22,831 nt of DNA from Terfezia claveryi (Eukaryota; Ascomycota; Pezizomycetes; Pezizales; Pezizaceae), in assembly GCA_015179025.1 (NCBI GenBank), contig WHUX01000491.1, positions 1-22,831 of the forward strand, given 5' to 3'. The notes under the pieces were generated by a model. The model searched no databases. It was not told where the DNA came from and worked only from the letters and a program-made list of their open reading frames with translations. This document shows positions 10,560-19,494 of the stretch, in pieces; positions within the stretch are counted from its first letter, which is position 1, and every line of letters begins with the position of its first letter. A program made the position numbers and the translations under genes.

Positions 10560-11304
10560 TCCATAAGGAGTGGTGACCGTAGCTTATCACAATTGGCTTT
10601 AATCCAATCCATCCCCAAAATGAGTGGAAGACCTGGTTCGAGGCACGCAACCTCAGTTACCAGGTCAAGAGTTTTGTTTCTCCCGATCTTGCATCTGGGA
10701 CCTCCATCTGCAGGTTCTGAACCTGCACTGTGCCAGACCTCTTGAGAATCGAGCCGTCGGCGCTCTCTAATCTCAGTCTTTTCTCCCTCTTAACCCAAGG
10801 CAGCATCATCTGTTCAACGAAAGAAGAATCAAAAATCGTGGCTTCTGCGCCAGTATCAACCAAAGCATTAATGGAAATTTCGCGTTTATTTCCTCCGTAC
10901 ATCCAAGATAACTTAACAGAGATAAGAAACTTCAATCCTTCACGCTTTAATACCTTCGCACCCGATTTTCCTGCCAAAGAGAGATCCTTAATTCCATCCA
11001 ATGAAATATCCGGCACCGCCACCTTTCGTGGTCTTTTTTCGAGTGCGCCAATATGAGGAGCCACCTCATCATCAGCTTTTCTTTTTGTCCCTTTTTTTGC
11101 GTTTTTATTTGATAAAGAAAGAGAAGAAATAGCAGAAGAAGACAAATTGCGAGAAACAGAACTAATCAAAACAGGGTCAATATCCATAGGTTCCCCTTCA
11201 TGTTCCTCCTTCCAACTGCCAACAGAGATGCCATTCCTTATAACACAAATAGAAAACCAATCCTGCGAGACTATCCGACCCGACGTACTAGATAGCCCGC
11301 ATCC
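10560..11304 (-). pseudogene. Element B protease region
   Basis: This is an aspartic protease of the retropepsin type that would cleave Gag-Pol. The active-site DTG is in INALVDTGAEATIFDSSFVE, and the flap and C-terminal region continues past a frame change near 10665 as LDLVTEVACLEPGLPLILGMDW (in another frame), followed by another shift near 10580 into YGLELKRALEIEEV at the start of the RT linker. The frame is the same as that of gag. It stays open from the codon after gag's UAG (11307-11305) through about 40 codons before the first Met, MDIDPVL at 11187. It is therefore more likely made as a fusion downstream of gag than from its own ATG. Confidence 0.82.
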
Positions 11305-13399
11305 CTAACAGTCCGAATTTTCCCCATAATCCAACTCATCCTCACTCACAATATGCCCAAACTGAACCTCAAGTGGCGTTGCTACAGCCGCTCCTGCAGA
11401 CACTGTCGCCACTTTCTTTGCCTCCTCTTTTCCTTTTCCCTTTCCCTTTACCTTTGACTCATCCGTTACCTTCCAACCAATTGAACAGTCACCCATCATG
11501 TGAGTTTTGTCCCCACACTTGATGCACTGTCCATCCTTTTTCCGAGCCTGTCGCATTGCGTATGTGACTTTCTCTTGACCAGGCTCTTTTTCCTTCTTGG
11601 AAGAAGTATCGGACTTGGGCTTGGATTTGGCATCGGGCTTGGTTTTTGCCTTCTGCTTTGGTTTGGTAATCCGATCTTTGAGATTGTCGGATTTCTTTTC
11701 GGTAGTCTTGGGGGTATTGGGTACCTCCTTTTTCGCACCAGCAGCCTGTTCTTTTTGACGGAACTGGCTCTGTGCATGTGCCTCCCTCACCTTCTCATAT
11801 TCAACCTGAGACCCGGCATTTGCGATGGCCTGAAAGCACATTTCTGTGCTCGCAGGTACCTTGTCTAGAATGTCTTTGTCAGTACTGACTCGGACCATAT
11901 GGGCCCGAGTCTCAGGCTGAATAGCACTAATCAGGTGCTCCCAGAGCTGTTCCCGTGGTAGTTCCGCTACCAACTGATGAACCCTGACACGAGCGATGAA
12001 ATCTTTCATCAACTCACCTTTTTTCTGGAACTCCTTCTGAAGGGAGACCTTCGCATCCCGCTTCTCATGCTGGTTCTGGTGTGCATTTATGAATTCACGT
12101 TTAAAGACATTAAACGTGTCCCATTCAACCCATCCGGAGTTGGAGTCTGGTGTACGCTTGTGTTGGTTCGCGTAATACCAGGTGCTTGCACCTCCTGTAA
12201 GTAGATCCGCTACGAACAGGATTTTTTCGCTATGAGTAGAGTATGTTAGCGGCATACGTTCAAAGGTGTGGTCTACCTTCATTAGGAATTCCTTGAGTTT
12301 GCTTGAAGTTCCATCGAACTTCGGTGGTAGGGGGAGGTTTCGGGGTTCTTTCTTGTCAGAAAGAACTCGGGTTTTTTGGACTGGAGGTGGAGGAGGTGGA
12401 GGTGGTGGAGGTGGTACTGGACCTGTCCGAGTACCACGGATGATGAAATCTTCGATGTCATCATCAATCGATCGAGTTCGTTTTGGTGGGCGCTGTTGGC
12501 CGAGTGGTTGCTCTTGTAGATCTTTGAGCTTTCGTTTGTGAGTTTGGATTCGGCGAGAGAGTTCTTCTACCGATTCCTTGTTAGTTTCACAACTCCGAAT
12601 ACGATCATCTTGTTCTTGTTTGATCGCTTTTTGTGCCCAATCGTTTAGCTTGCCCACATCGGCTTTGATCCCATCAAACTCAACCTTAGCTGCATCTATT
12701 ATTGCCTCCGTATCCTCCTTGAGCTTCTTTGTTAGCTCTTTCCATTGGATTTCTAACGTTTCCTTAATGGAAACTGTTAGCCGTTTCACAGCATCTTCTT
12801 GTCCATCCGTTTGCCCTTTTAGAGCTGCTACTTCTTCAGTTACCTGTTGTCGTAGCAACTTTAAGTCTTCATAAGTTGCTCTTGCACCATTAAATACAAT
12901 AGTATGAGCTTCTTGTGCTTGTTTTAGAAAACTAGCTTGGCATTTAAACCTTCGGTAAGGTTCAGAATTTCGGCTCGTTGCCGTTCGAATTCTGTGGCTC
13001 CATCTCGAACAATTCTAGCCAATAATTCATCATATTCTTGTTGGCTTAGTCCTGTACGAGGGGGTCGAATTGGACGTAGTGGGGGTTGTGCGGGATGGCG
13101 CTGTGAAGAGGCATTGCTGTTTGTTCGTCGAGGTGGTCTTCGGGAAGGTAGGCCAAATCGATCAATTAATCCAGGAGGAAATGACTGTAATTCGTCTGGA
13201 CTATATATGGGTGTCTTGAGGATTCTATCCCACGAGATAGGATATCCTCCATGGGGATGTCAATGAGATCATCTTCCGTATCCGTATCTGACTGTGGAAG
13301 ATTGTGTGGTCTTTGGGTGATGGCACGGGGTGTGACATCTGGAAATGTAAGGGGTTGGTAGGGCTGGCGAGGCCCTCTTGGTGTCTGGGAACTAGACAT
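11305..13399 (-). pseudogene. Element B gag
   Basis: The most likely start is the ATG at 13399 (MSSSQTPRGPRQPYQPL), only 50 bp inside the 5' LTR. The first part is acidic and proline/arginine-rich and is frameshifted near 13215 and 12935. From 12858 the frame is clean for 517 codons: an alpha-helical, probably coiled-coil N region (LRQQVTEEVAALKGQ onward), a run of about 11 prolines near 12380-12420, a capsid domain (LPLPPKFDGTSSKLKEFL, LLTGGASTWYYANQH, FNVFKREFINAHQNQHE, DFIARVRVHQLVAELP), a lysine-rich basic linker, and one zinc knuckle C-x2-C-x4-H-x4-C (CIKCGDKTHMMGDC). It ends at a TAG (11307-11305), after which the same frame continues into protease. Confidence 0.92.
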
Positions 13400-13435
13400 G
13401 ATTAGAGTATATAGCAAATGATAACGAGAATCACT

Positions 13436-13448
13436 GGCTACAAAGTAA
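13436..13448 (-). promoter_or_regulatory. Element B candidate primer-binding site
   Basis: On the minus strand TTACTTTGTAGCC immediately follows the 5' LTR. It does not begin with TGG as a tRNA-primed site would. Its ACTTTGTAG core is exactly complementary to CTACAAAGT inside the LTR transcript (13665-13657), which suggests self-priming like that of Tf1. The assignment is inferred from position and complementarity only. Confidence 0.45.
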
Positions 13449-14911
13449 TGTCACGGGGGCCCTATTGACTGATAGCGCTCTTGCGACTATTAGGACGGCC
13501 GTAATTTCCTGCCGCAACGATATCTATTCCGCAACACAGAATATCAATCCTATAGCAGTAAAGTTCAATCCAACATAGTTCCTCACGACGGATCTTATTT
13601 CGCAACACAAAATAAATCCTATGTCGCTTGAACGTAAAGTTAACTCAAGACTTAGAACTTTGTAGGCTTCGTGTACTCAAGGTGCTCTTGCTTTCGAATA
13701 CTCGCTGGTGGTAGAATAAATTCAACCGGAACTACTTGCACTATTTATATCCCGCGGTGTTCGTAGATATTCTTATGATAAAAATATTTTATAAAACGCG
13801 GGCCTACCTGTCACCTTGGAATTTCTTCCTAAGTGTTATGCCATCCACACCTTTGTTAACGCAGTTGCTATCTGCACTCGTTGTCACAGGTTACTAACCC
13901 GAACGTAGAGAATATTCCCATGTCTGCATGTTATACATACTTCGCTTATAGCTCGCTTATCCCATTAAGAATTCTTATCCGAGACAACTAAATTCAATTT
14001 CAGATACGTTACCAATCCCCGATACTATCGAATTACCATCCGACAATATCCGAAGGCATCTAATTATGTTTCCGGCAGTATTCACTTAATAGTGTCTAGT
14101 GTCCATTGAAAATAATTTTCAACTGCACATAACTCTATGAATAGAGAACCGTGGGTCACAAGTAGATTACCATTGGAAAGGTATCAACGCATAGAAGATT
14201 ATAGAATCTTAGTTTATCCGATACCCAAATTATTCACGGAGTTATTACCAATAATAAGTAAACCTCCTCGTGGACCTATATGACCATATTAAAAGTCTTA
14301 TATCTCCATGAGTTTAACTCCGATCATAAAAAGGATTGCAGAAATGGAATCAGGACGAAGAGTAGGCCTAGATAGAACCTTGAAACATTAAATTCGGAGA
14401 ACTTTATGTTTTGGCCCTACCTTTGGCCTCTGTCCTGGGCGCACTCCCTTATAGTGTCACCGGACGCACTTTGGTCTAAAGTGCGCCCTCGGTCCTTCAT
14501 TTTTTTAGTTATTTTTACCGAATTATTTTCCTGCAGTTCAGGGTAATAATTCAATATTCAGGGTAACGCCAAGACTTCAGGGTAACAGCTAATATAGCTA
14601 GCATATATATATATGCATAGAGTCAGTATATTAATCTGAGTATAACTATTGAACCATTAATCGGATTCTTATGAAACTTAAACCGTAGCTCCCTCAAGGG
14701 TCTATGGACGTTCTATAAGGGTTTTAACCATCTAGGATGATTATAAACCACTCCGAGGTTCATACCCGTTTCATATACTTAACTCTTATAGATAAGTATT
14801 AGAAACGTTTGCACCCCACTGCTAAGAGTGTACCCAGAGTTCATATAGATTCTAGGGTCGTTCTATAAGGGCCCAAGTACCTGTGGTAGGGCTGGATGTC
14901 ACCCTGTGACA
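13449..14911 (-). repeat. Element B 5' LTR, 1463 bp
   Basis: It has the same ends as the left copy (TGTCACGGGG ... GTGACA on the plus strand) and is colinear throughout, with roughly twenty substitutions and a few 1-4 bp indels seen by eye. It is followed by the CAGAA duplication at 14912-14916. Being at the gag side of a minus-strand element, it is the promoter-bearing copy. Confidence 0.95.
13741..13750 (-). promoter_or_regulatory. Element B TATA box in the 5' LTR
   Basis: On the minus strand the sequence is ATATAAATAG, the only canonical TATA box well placed for gag-pol transcription. It lies about 340 bp upstream of the gag ATG. The start site is not visible from sequence; the segment complementary to the primer site lies about 80 nt downstream. 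Confidence 0.6.
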
Positions 14912-14916
14912 CAGAA
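14912..14916. repeat. Target-site duplication of element B, right copy (CAGAA)
   Basis: CAGAA follows the right LTR directly and matches 5666-5670. Confidence 0.93.
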
Positions 14917-14990
14917 GACCTGAAGAATTGTACATAAGCGAAGGTGAAATTTCTGATAAGCTAAAGAAAGAGTTTTGAGCGAGAGCAGGT

Positions 14991-15291
14991 TGTTTCCAAT
15001 CTGAGATTCGTGCTAGTTTTGGTTCGACTCTCAAATAAGGTCTGGGTCAAAATAGGGTTCTAGGGTTTCTGGGGTATTTCCTAAATCTGAGAGTCGTGCC
15101 AGTTTTGGTTGGACTCTCAAATAAGGTTTGGGTCAAAATAGGGTTCGAGGGTTTCAGGGGTATTTCCTAAATCTGAGAGTCGTGCCAGTTTTGGTTCGAC
15201 TCTCAAATAAGGTTCGGGTCAAAATAAGGTTCGAGATTTTCCAGGGTATTTCCTAGATTGAGAGTCATGCCAGTTTTGGTTCAACTCTCAA
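14991..15291. repeat. 86-bp tandem repeat, about 3.4 copies, each with a hairpin
   Basis: Copies start at about 15001, 15087, 15173 and 15258 (periods 86, 86, 85). Each contains CTGAGAGTCGTGCC then AGTTTTGGTTCGACTCTCAA or a close variant. TGAGAGTCG and CGACTCTCA form a 9-bp inverted repeat with a 14-nt loop, perfect in copy 3 (15174-15182 with 15197-15205). No coding potential. The segment lies in the DNA that element B interrupted, possibly A's upstream flank or U3. Confidence 0.85.
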
Positions 15292-15465
15292 GTGTCAAAT
15301 CTATAAGCAAGCGACTAGGACTTCCGGGATGCGGTCGGATGTCGGCTAGCCAGGAGAGGCAGGGTCGAGAACATAGTCACATGATATACTTGGCAAGTGC
15401 GTGGGTTGCCGGCGATATCGATCGGGGTCAGAATCATGATTCGAGAGGGTTCGTAACAACCATAC

Positions 15466-17047
15466 GATTCGGATGTTCAAGCCTGGTCAATTCCAACTGG
15501 GAACAAGTGAGGAGAGTCTAGTAACGTGCCGCATTATGGTAGTGAAGGCCTCACAAACAGTAGAATCAAGTTGATCGAAGGAGATCCAAGAGGCTAGCCT
15601 CAAGGACGACAAGTGGTTAGGGATTCGGAACGCGTTGAAGTTTGGCAAGCAGTACCCTGGACTCGATCATTACGGTTTAGAAGATGATATGGTAACCTAT
15701 GAACGTCGCCTATATATACCTGACAACAACTCCCTTAAGTTGAAAGTGGCTTTCCAGTACCATGATGCTAAAGTTGCAGGTCATTTCGGACATGACAAAA
15801 CCCTCGAGCTCATGAAATGAAATTACTACTGGCCTAATATGGAAGACTGGGTACGAAACTACGTTCGCACATGTGATGCTTGCCAAAGAAATAAGACTGC
15901 AAGACATAAGAAATATGGCAAGCTCGTACCTCTTCCAATCCCCTATAGGCCGTGGGAACACATTTTGATGGATTTCATCACTGATTTACCACCAGTCAAA
16001 GGGTATAATCAGATCTGGGTTATTGTTGGTAGGTTTACTAAGATGTCACATTTCATTCCCTTGAAGAACCGGAAGGCAAAAGAGTTAGCTGCGATATTTG
16101 TCAAGGAGGTTTGGAGGCTGCATGGATTACCAAAGAGGGTTGTTTCGGATCAGGATTCGGTATTTACAAGTTCGTTTTGGATAGAAGTAATGCGGTTATT
16201 AGGAGTTGAATTGGATAAGTCCTCGGCATATCACCCTCAGACCGATGGTCAAACTGAACGAGTCAACCAGACCCTTGAGCATTATCTACGGACGTATTGC
16301 TGTTGGGATCAGGATGACCGGGTCGAGTTATTACCATTTGCCGAGTTCTGTTATAATAACACTGTCCATTCTAGTACCAAACTCACACTATTCTTTGCCG
16401 CATATGCTCAACACCCAGAAAATAATTTCCAGAACCCAACCGAAGCCTCAACTGAATCAAACAACCCTGAGGCAGTCAAGACAGTCGAAACCTTAGACGC
16501 AATGAGAGAGACTATGAGGGAGAACATGAAGGCAGCGCGGGACCGGATATCCAAATATTACAATCTCAAGGTAGCAGAGAAGGAACCGACATTCAAAGTG
16601 GGAGATTGGGTCATGGTCAACGCAAAGAACATCAAAACAAGGCGTTCGACCAAGAAGCTTGACTACAAGTTATGAGGGAAGTTTAGAATCAAATGGCTTA
16701 TAGGCACCTATGCCTATGAGTTAGAGCTTCCCCCAAGCACAGGCAAAACTCACCCAGTTTTTCATATTAGTTTGTTGGAACCCTGCCACCTTAATACGAT
16801 TGCCGGCAGACGCTTACCAACACCTCCTCCAGTCGACCTCAAAGAATCGGAATACCAGGTGGAAAAGGTTAGGACAAGTGAGCTCAGGAAGGGACTTGTT
16901 ATGTATTTGGTCTCTTGGAAGGGTTATGGTCCTGATGATGACACATGGGAACCATATGAGAACCTGAAGGATGGAGCTGCCGATTTAATTCGAAAATTCC
17001 ATCTGGATAATCTTCGTAAGCCTCGGGACCCTGATGTTATCTTGTGA
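15466..17047 (+). pseudogene. Element C pol fragment: integrase with chromodomain
   Basis: A single reading frame runs across the whole interval with no frameshift, interrupted only by three stops. One is a TGA near 15571 where B has Trp (ESSW). One is a TGA near 15818 where B has Arg (LMKRNYYW). One is a TGA at 16673-16675 where B has Arg (KLRGKF). Visible domains are the H2C2 zinc region (HFGHDKTLELMK, CDACQRNK), the DDE core (LMDFITDLPP, VSDQDSVF, HPQTDGQTERVNQ), the GPY/F-like module and a chromodomain (MYLVSWKGYGPDDDTWEPYE) ending at 17047. The residue in VIVGRFTK is Gly where B has Asp. C preserves the frame at two places where B has deletions. Confidence 0.93.
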
Positions 17048-17254
17048 GCATTTTTCTTTTTTTCCTATATTAAGCATTAGGTTTTTTTGAATTATCTTTA
17101 CGTTTTTGTTTTACCTGTATTTCTTATGCCATATTGTCCCAGGGGTGCAATGAGACGTGGGCAGCTATGTTTTGGCTGTCGTACATGAGGACTGGTCCTC
17201 AAGCTCCATCCATTATTGTTAGTAGCAATAATGATTCTGGTTGCATAATCAATT

Positions 17255-17291
17255 AGGTTCTTGCGGACAAGAATCTTAAGGAGGGAGGCAC
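17255..17291 (+). promoter_or_regulatory. Element C hairpin and polypurine tract
   Basis: AGGTTCTTG, CGGA loop, CAAGAATCT forms the same hairpin as in B with one G-C pair replaced by a G-U wobble. It is followed by the purine tract AAGGAGGGAGGCAC at 17278-17291 directly before the LTR. Confidence 0.8.
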
Positions 17292-17597
17292 TGTCACGGG
17301 GTGACATCCAGCCCTACCAAAGGTACTTGGGCCCTTATAGAACGACCCTAGAATCTATATGGACTCTAGGTACACTCTTAGCAGTGTGGTGCAAACGTTT
17401 ATAATACTTATCTATAAGAGTTAAGTATATGAAACGGGTATGAACCTCGGAGTGTTTATAATCATCCTAGATGGTTAAGACACTTATGGAACGTCCATAG
17501 ACCCTTAAGGGAGCTACGGTTCAAGTTTCATAAGAATCCGATTAAAGGTTCAATAGTTAGACTCAGATCAATATGCTGACTATATGCATGTATATGT
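17292..17597 (+). repeat. Element C partial 3' LTR, 306 bp
   Basis: It starts TGTCACGGGGTGACATCC and is colinear with the first 306 bp of B's LTR (minus orientation) up to the TA-rich part, then stops abruptly at TATATG, where unrelated GC-rich palindromic sequence begins. Confidence 0.9.
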
Positions 17598-18084
17598 TCT
17601 GGTCCGTTCCGGGATTCCAGGCCATACCGGTATGGACCGGGCTGTTCCAGGATTGCCGGCCATACCGGTATGGCCCCCCATACCGGTATGGACGGGCCGT
17701 TGCGAGATTGCGAGATTACCCAGGCCGTTCCGGAATAGCATAAATATTCATATCTTCTTATATTTCCTTACGCATTTGGCCTAACCAACGTAAATCATTT
17801 GATGCTATATTCCTAGATTCATGTCTACCTTAACCTCTACCCTCTACGCAGTCACCATCCCATTCCAAACTCCAACACAAATGGTCTCCCAGCATAGCCG
17901 CGCTTGTTCTTGTAGTTCACCTGCATTATATGCATTTTGAAATAATCCATTTTATTCTCACAATTATCTAATAAGGCTATCTAACACGCTGCGCCCCAAA
18001 ACCCCCATCTGTACCAGCCTTCACATTTGCGTCCCTAGAATCCTAGATTCGCCGTCCATATGAGCCTGCAATTCACTGTCCATA
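17598..18084. other. Non-coding segment between element C and the minisatellite
   Basis: The first 100 bp are GC-rich and carry three copies of the palindrome described separately, plus repeated CCGTTCCGG/GATTGC-type words. The remainder (17720-18084) is mixed-composition sequence in which I see no gene, LTR or RNA. Confidence 0.5.
17622..17691. repeat. Three copies of the 14-bp palindrome CCATACCGGTATGG
   Basis: Exact copies lie at 17622-17635, 17660-17673 and 17678-17691. The middle copy extends to an 18-bp perfect palindrome (17658-17675). All flank the truncated end of element C's LTR. Confidence 0.95.
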
Positions 18085-18089
18085 TTAGC

Positions 18090-18845
18090 CTAGATATCCG
18101 CTAGAATTGAGCAAGCAAATCAGCCTAGAATCGAGCGAGCAAATCAGCCTAGAATCGAGCGAGCAAATCAGCCTAGGATCGAGCGAGCAAATCAGCCTAG
18201 AATCGAGCAAGCAAATCAGCCTAGAATGGAGCGAGGAAATCAGCCTAGAATTGAGCAAGGAAATCAGCAGAGAATTGAGCAAGGATATCACTGAATCGAG
18301 CGAGGAAATCAGCCTACAATCGAGCGAGCAAATCAGCATACAATCGAGTGAGCAAATCAGCGAGAAAATGAGCGAGTAAACCAGCGTAGAATCGAGCGAG
18401 GAAATCAGCCTAGAATTGAGCGAGGAAATCAGCAGAGAATTGAGCAAGGATATCACCGAATCAAGTGAGGAAATTAGCCTACAATCGAGCAAGCAAATCA
18501 GCATACAATCGAGCGAGCAAATCAGCGAGAAAATGAGCGAGCAAACCAGCGTAGAATCGAGCAAGCAAATCAGCCTAGAATTGAGCAAGGAAATCATCAC
18601 TAATATAGAATCGAGCGAGGAAATCAGCCTAGAATCGAGCGAGCAAATCAGGATATAATCTAGCGAGCAAATCAGCATATAATCGAGCGTGCAAATTAGC
18701 ATATAATCGAGTGAGCAAATCAGCCTAGAATCGAGCAGCAAATCAGCATACCATCGAGCGAGCAAATCAGCCTAGAATCGAGCAAGCAAATCAGTGAGAA
18801 AATGAGCGAGAAAATGAGCAAGCAAACCAGGGTAGAATTGAGCGA
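18090..18845. repeat. 24-bp minisatellite, about 31 units, with a 165-bp higher-order repeat
   Basis: The unit is AATCAGCCTAGAATCGAGCG followed by AGCA. Variants change single bases, and 21-bp and longer units occur. A seven-unit block recurs at a 165-bp offset (starts near 18261 and 18426). Nearly all length changes are multiples of three, so the plus frame repeats an octapeptide of the form ISLESSEQ and the minus frame stays open for 226 codons. Four in-frame TAA codons interrupt the plus frame, and one 23-bp unit near 18735 shifts it. Confidence 0.93.
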
Positions 18846-19138
18846 GCCAAATTATTTGGAAGGAATGAACAGGAGAAAAGCTCTAAGTCCCAGCTGTGCA
18901 CACCTTGGAAATAGGGACTTGCCGTGTCTTGCCGCCAGCCATTACAGTCGGATCGATTGGCGCTCCCTTAAAACCAGATTACATGTCTTACCTACAATCA
19001 TCCCGCCGCGTCGGTTGGGGCTCCTCCTGCAATTGGCAAAACCTAGCACAAAGGAGGAAATACCCATATATGGGAAACGAATGAGAAGACAAACATATAG
19101 AAATGATGGCTTTTCGGCCTCTATATATGCATGCAATT
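18846..19138. other. Segment between two minisatellites, no recognised gene
   Basis: A plus-strand open frame crosses 18802-19158, but its composition and the lack of any recognisable motif give no reason to call a gene. Confidence 0.4.
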
Positions 19139-19384
19139 CATGCTTCCGCTGGCTCTAGATATTGGTGTTTTGAATGCTTCTGCTGGCGCTATATATTGGT
19201 GGTTTTCATGCTTTCGCTAGCTCTAGGTATTAGTGTTTTGCATACTTCCGCTAGTACTATATACTAGTGTTTTGCATGCTTCCACTGGCACTATATATTG
19301 GTATTTTTCATGCTTCCGCTGGCTCTGTATATTGGTTTTTTCATGCTTTTGCCAGCTCTAGATATTAGTGTGTTTCATGCTAGG
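19139..19384. repeat. 34-bp minisatellite, seven to eight copies
   Basis: Units start at 19141, 19175, 19209, 19243, 19277, 19311, 19344 and 19378 and share TGCTTCCGCTGGCTCTA then GATATTGGTGTTTT. The period is 34 (one unit 33), so it does not preserve a reading frame. Divergence between units is high. Confidence 0.9.
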
Positions 19385-19494
19385 AAGTATGACGGAAGTG
19401 GACGCTACGTGACGCAGACTGAGTATAATGGAGACCGTTGTTTCATTGCTTATATAATTGATTATATACTTTTGTATTTCCTATATTACTACTA

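Larger units (their letters stand above)
5671..14911 (-). mobile_element. Element B: complete Ty3/Gypsy chromovirus-type LTR retrotransposon, 9.24 kb
   Basis: Two near-identical LTRs (5671-7138 and 13449-14911) flank minus-strand gag (13399-11305), protease, RT, RNase H and integrase-chromodomain (to 7384). Perfect 5-bp target duplications CAGAA lie at 5666-5670 and 14912-14916. A polypurine tract adjoins the 3' LTR (7139-7152) and a candidate primer site adjoins the 5' LTR (13436-13448). The chromodomain places it with the chromoviruses. I count roughly twenty substitutions and several short indels between the LTRs by eye, so it is neither brand new nor ancient. Gag and pol share one frame apart from a UAG, but small indels break the polyprotein in ten or more places, so this copy as written cannot encode an active enzyme set. 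Confidence 0.95.
15459..17597 (+). mobile_element. Element C: 5'-truncated relative of element B, plus strand
   Basis: Homology with B begins abruptly near 15459 (CCATACGATTCGG, matching B near 8970) and runs through the end of pol, the integrase-chromodomain, the hairpin and polypurine tract, and 306 bp of LTR to about 17597, matching B down to about 6834. Integrase proteins of B and C differ at roughly a dozen of 278 positions. Gag, protease, RT and RNase H are absent and no target duplication is visible. Both ends are therefore truncations or rearrangement breakpoints. Confidence 0.93.

Noticed and set aside
11500..11868. Plus-strand 122-codon open frame, hydrophobic and cysteine-rich
   Set aside because: It lies exactly antisense to the lysine-rich and zinc-knuckle part of element B gag, which is strongly supported.
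12370..12425. Microsatellite independent of coding (GGT/GGA run)
   Set aside because: It encodes the in-frame polyproline run of element B gag and fits as part of that protein.
18085..18765. 226-codon minus-strand open frame as a real gene
   Set aside because: It is the antisense of the 24-bp satellite; its openness follows from the repeat unit, and no start context, intron or unique sequence supports a gene.
18090..18845. CRISPR-like array
   Set aside because: The units are contiguous 24-bp repeats without unique spacers, and the surroundings are fungal retroelements.
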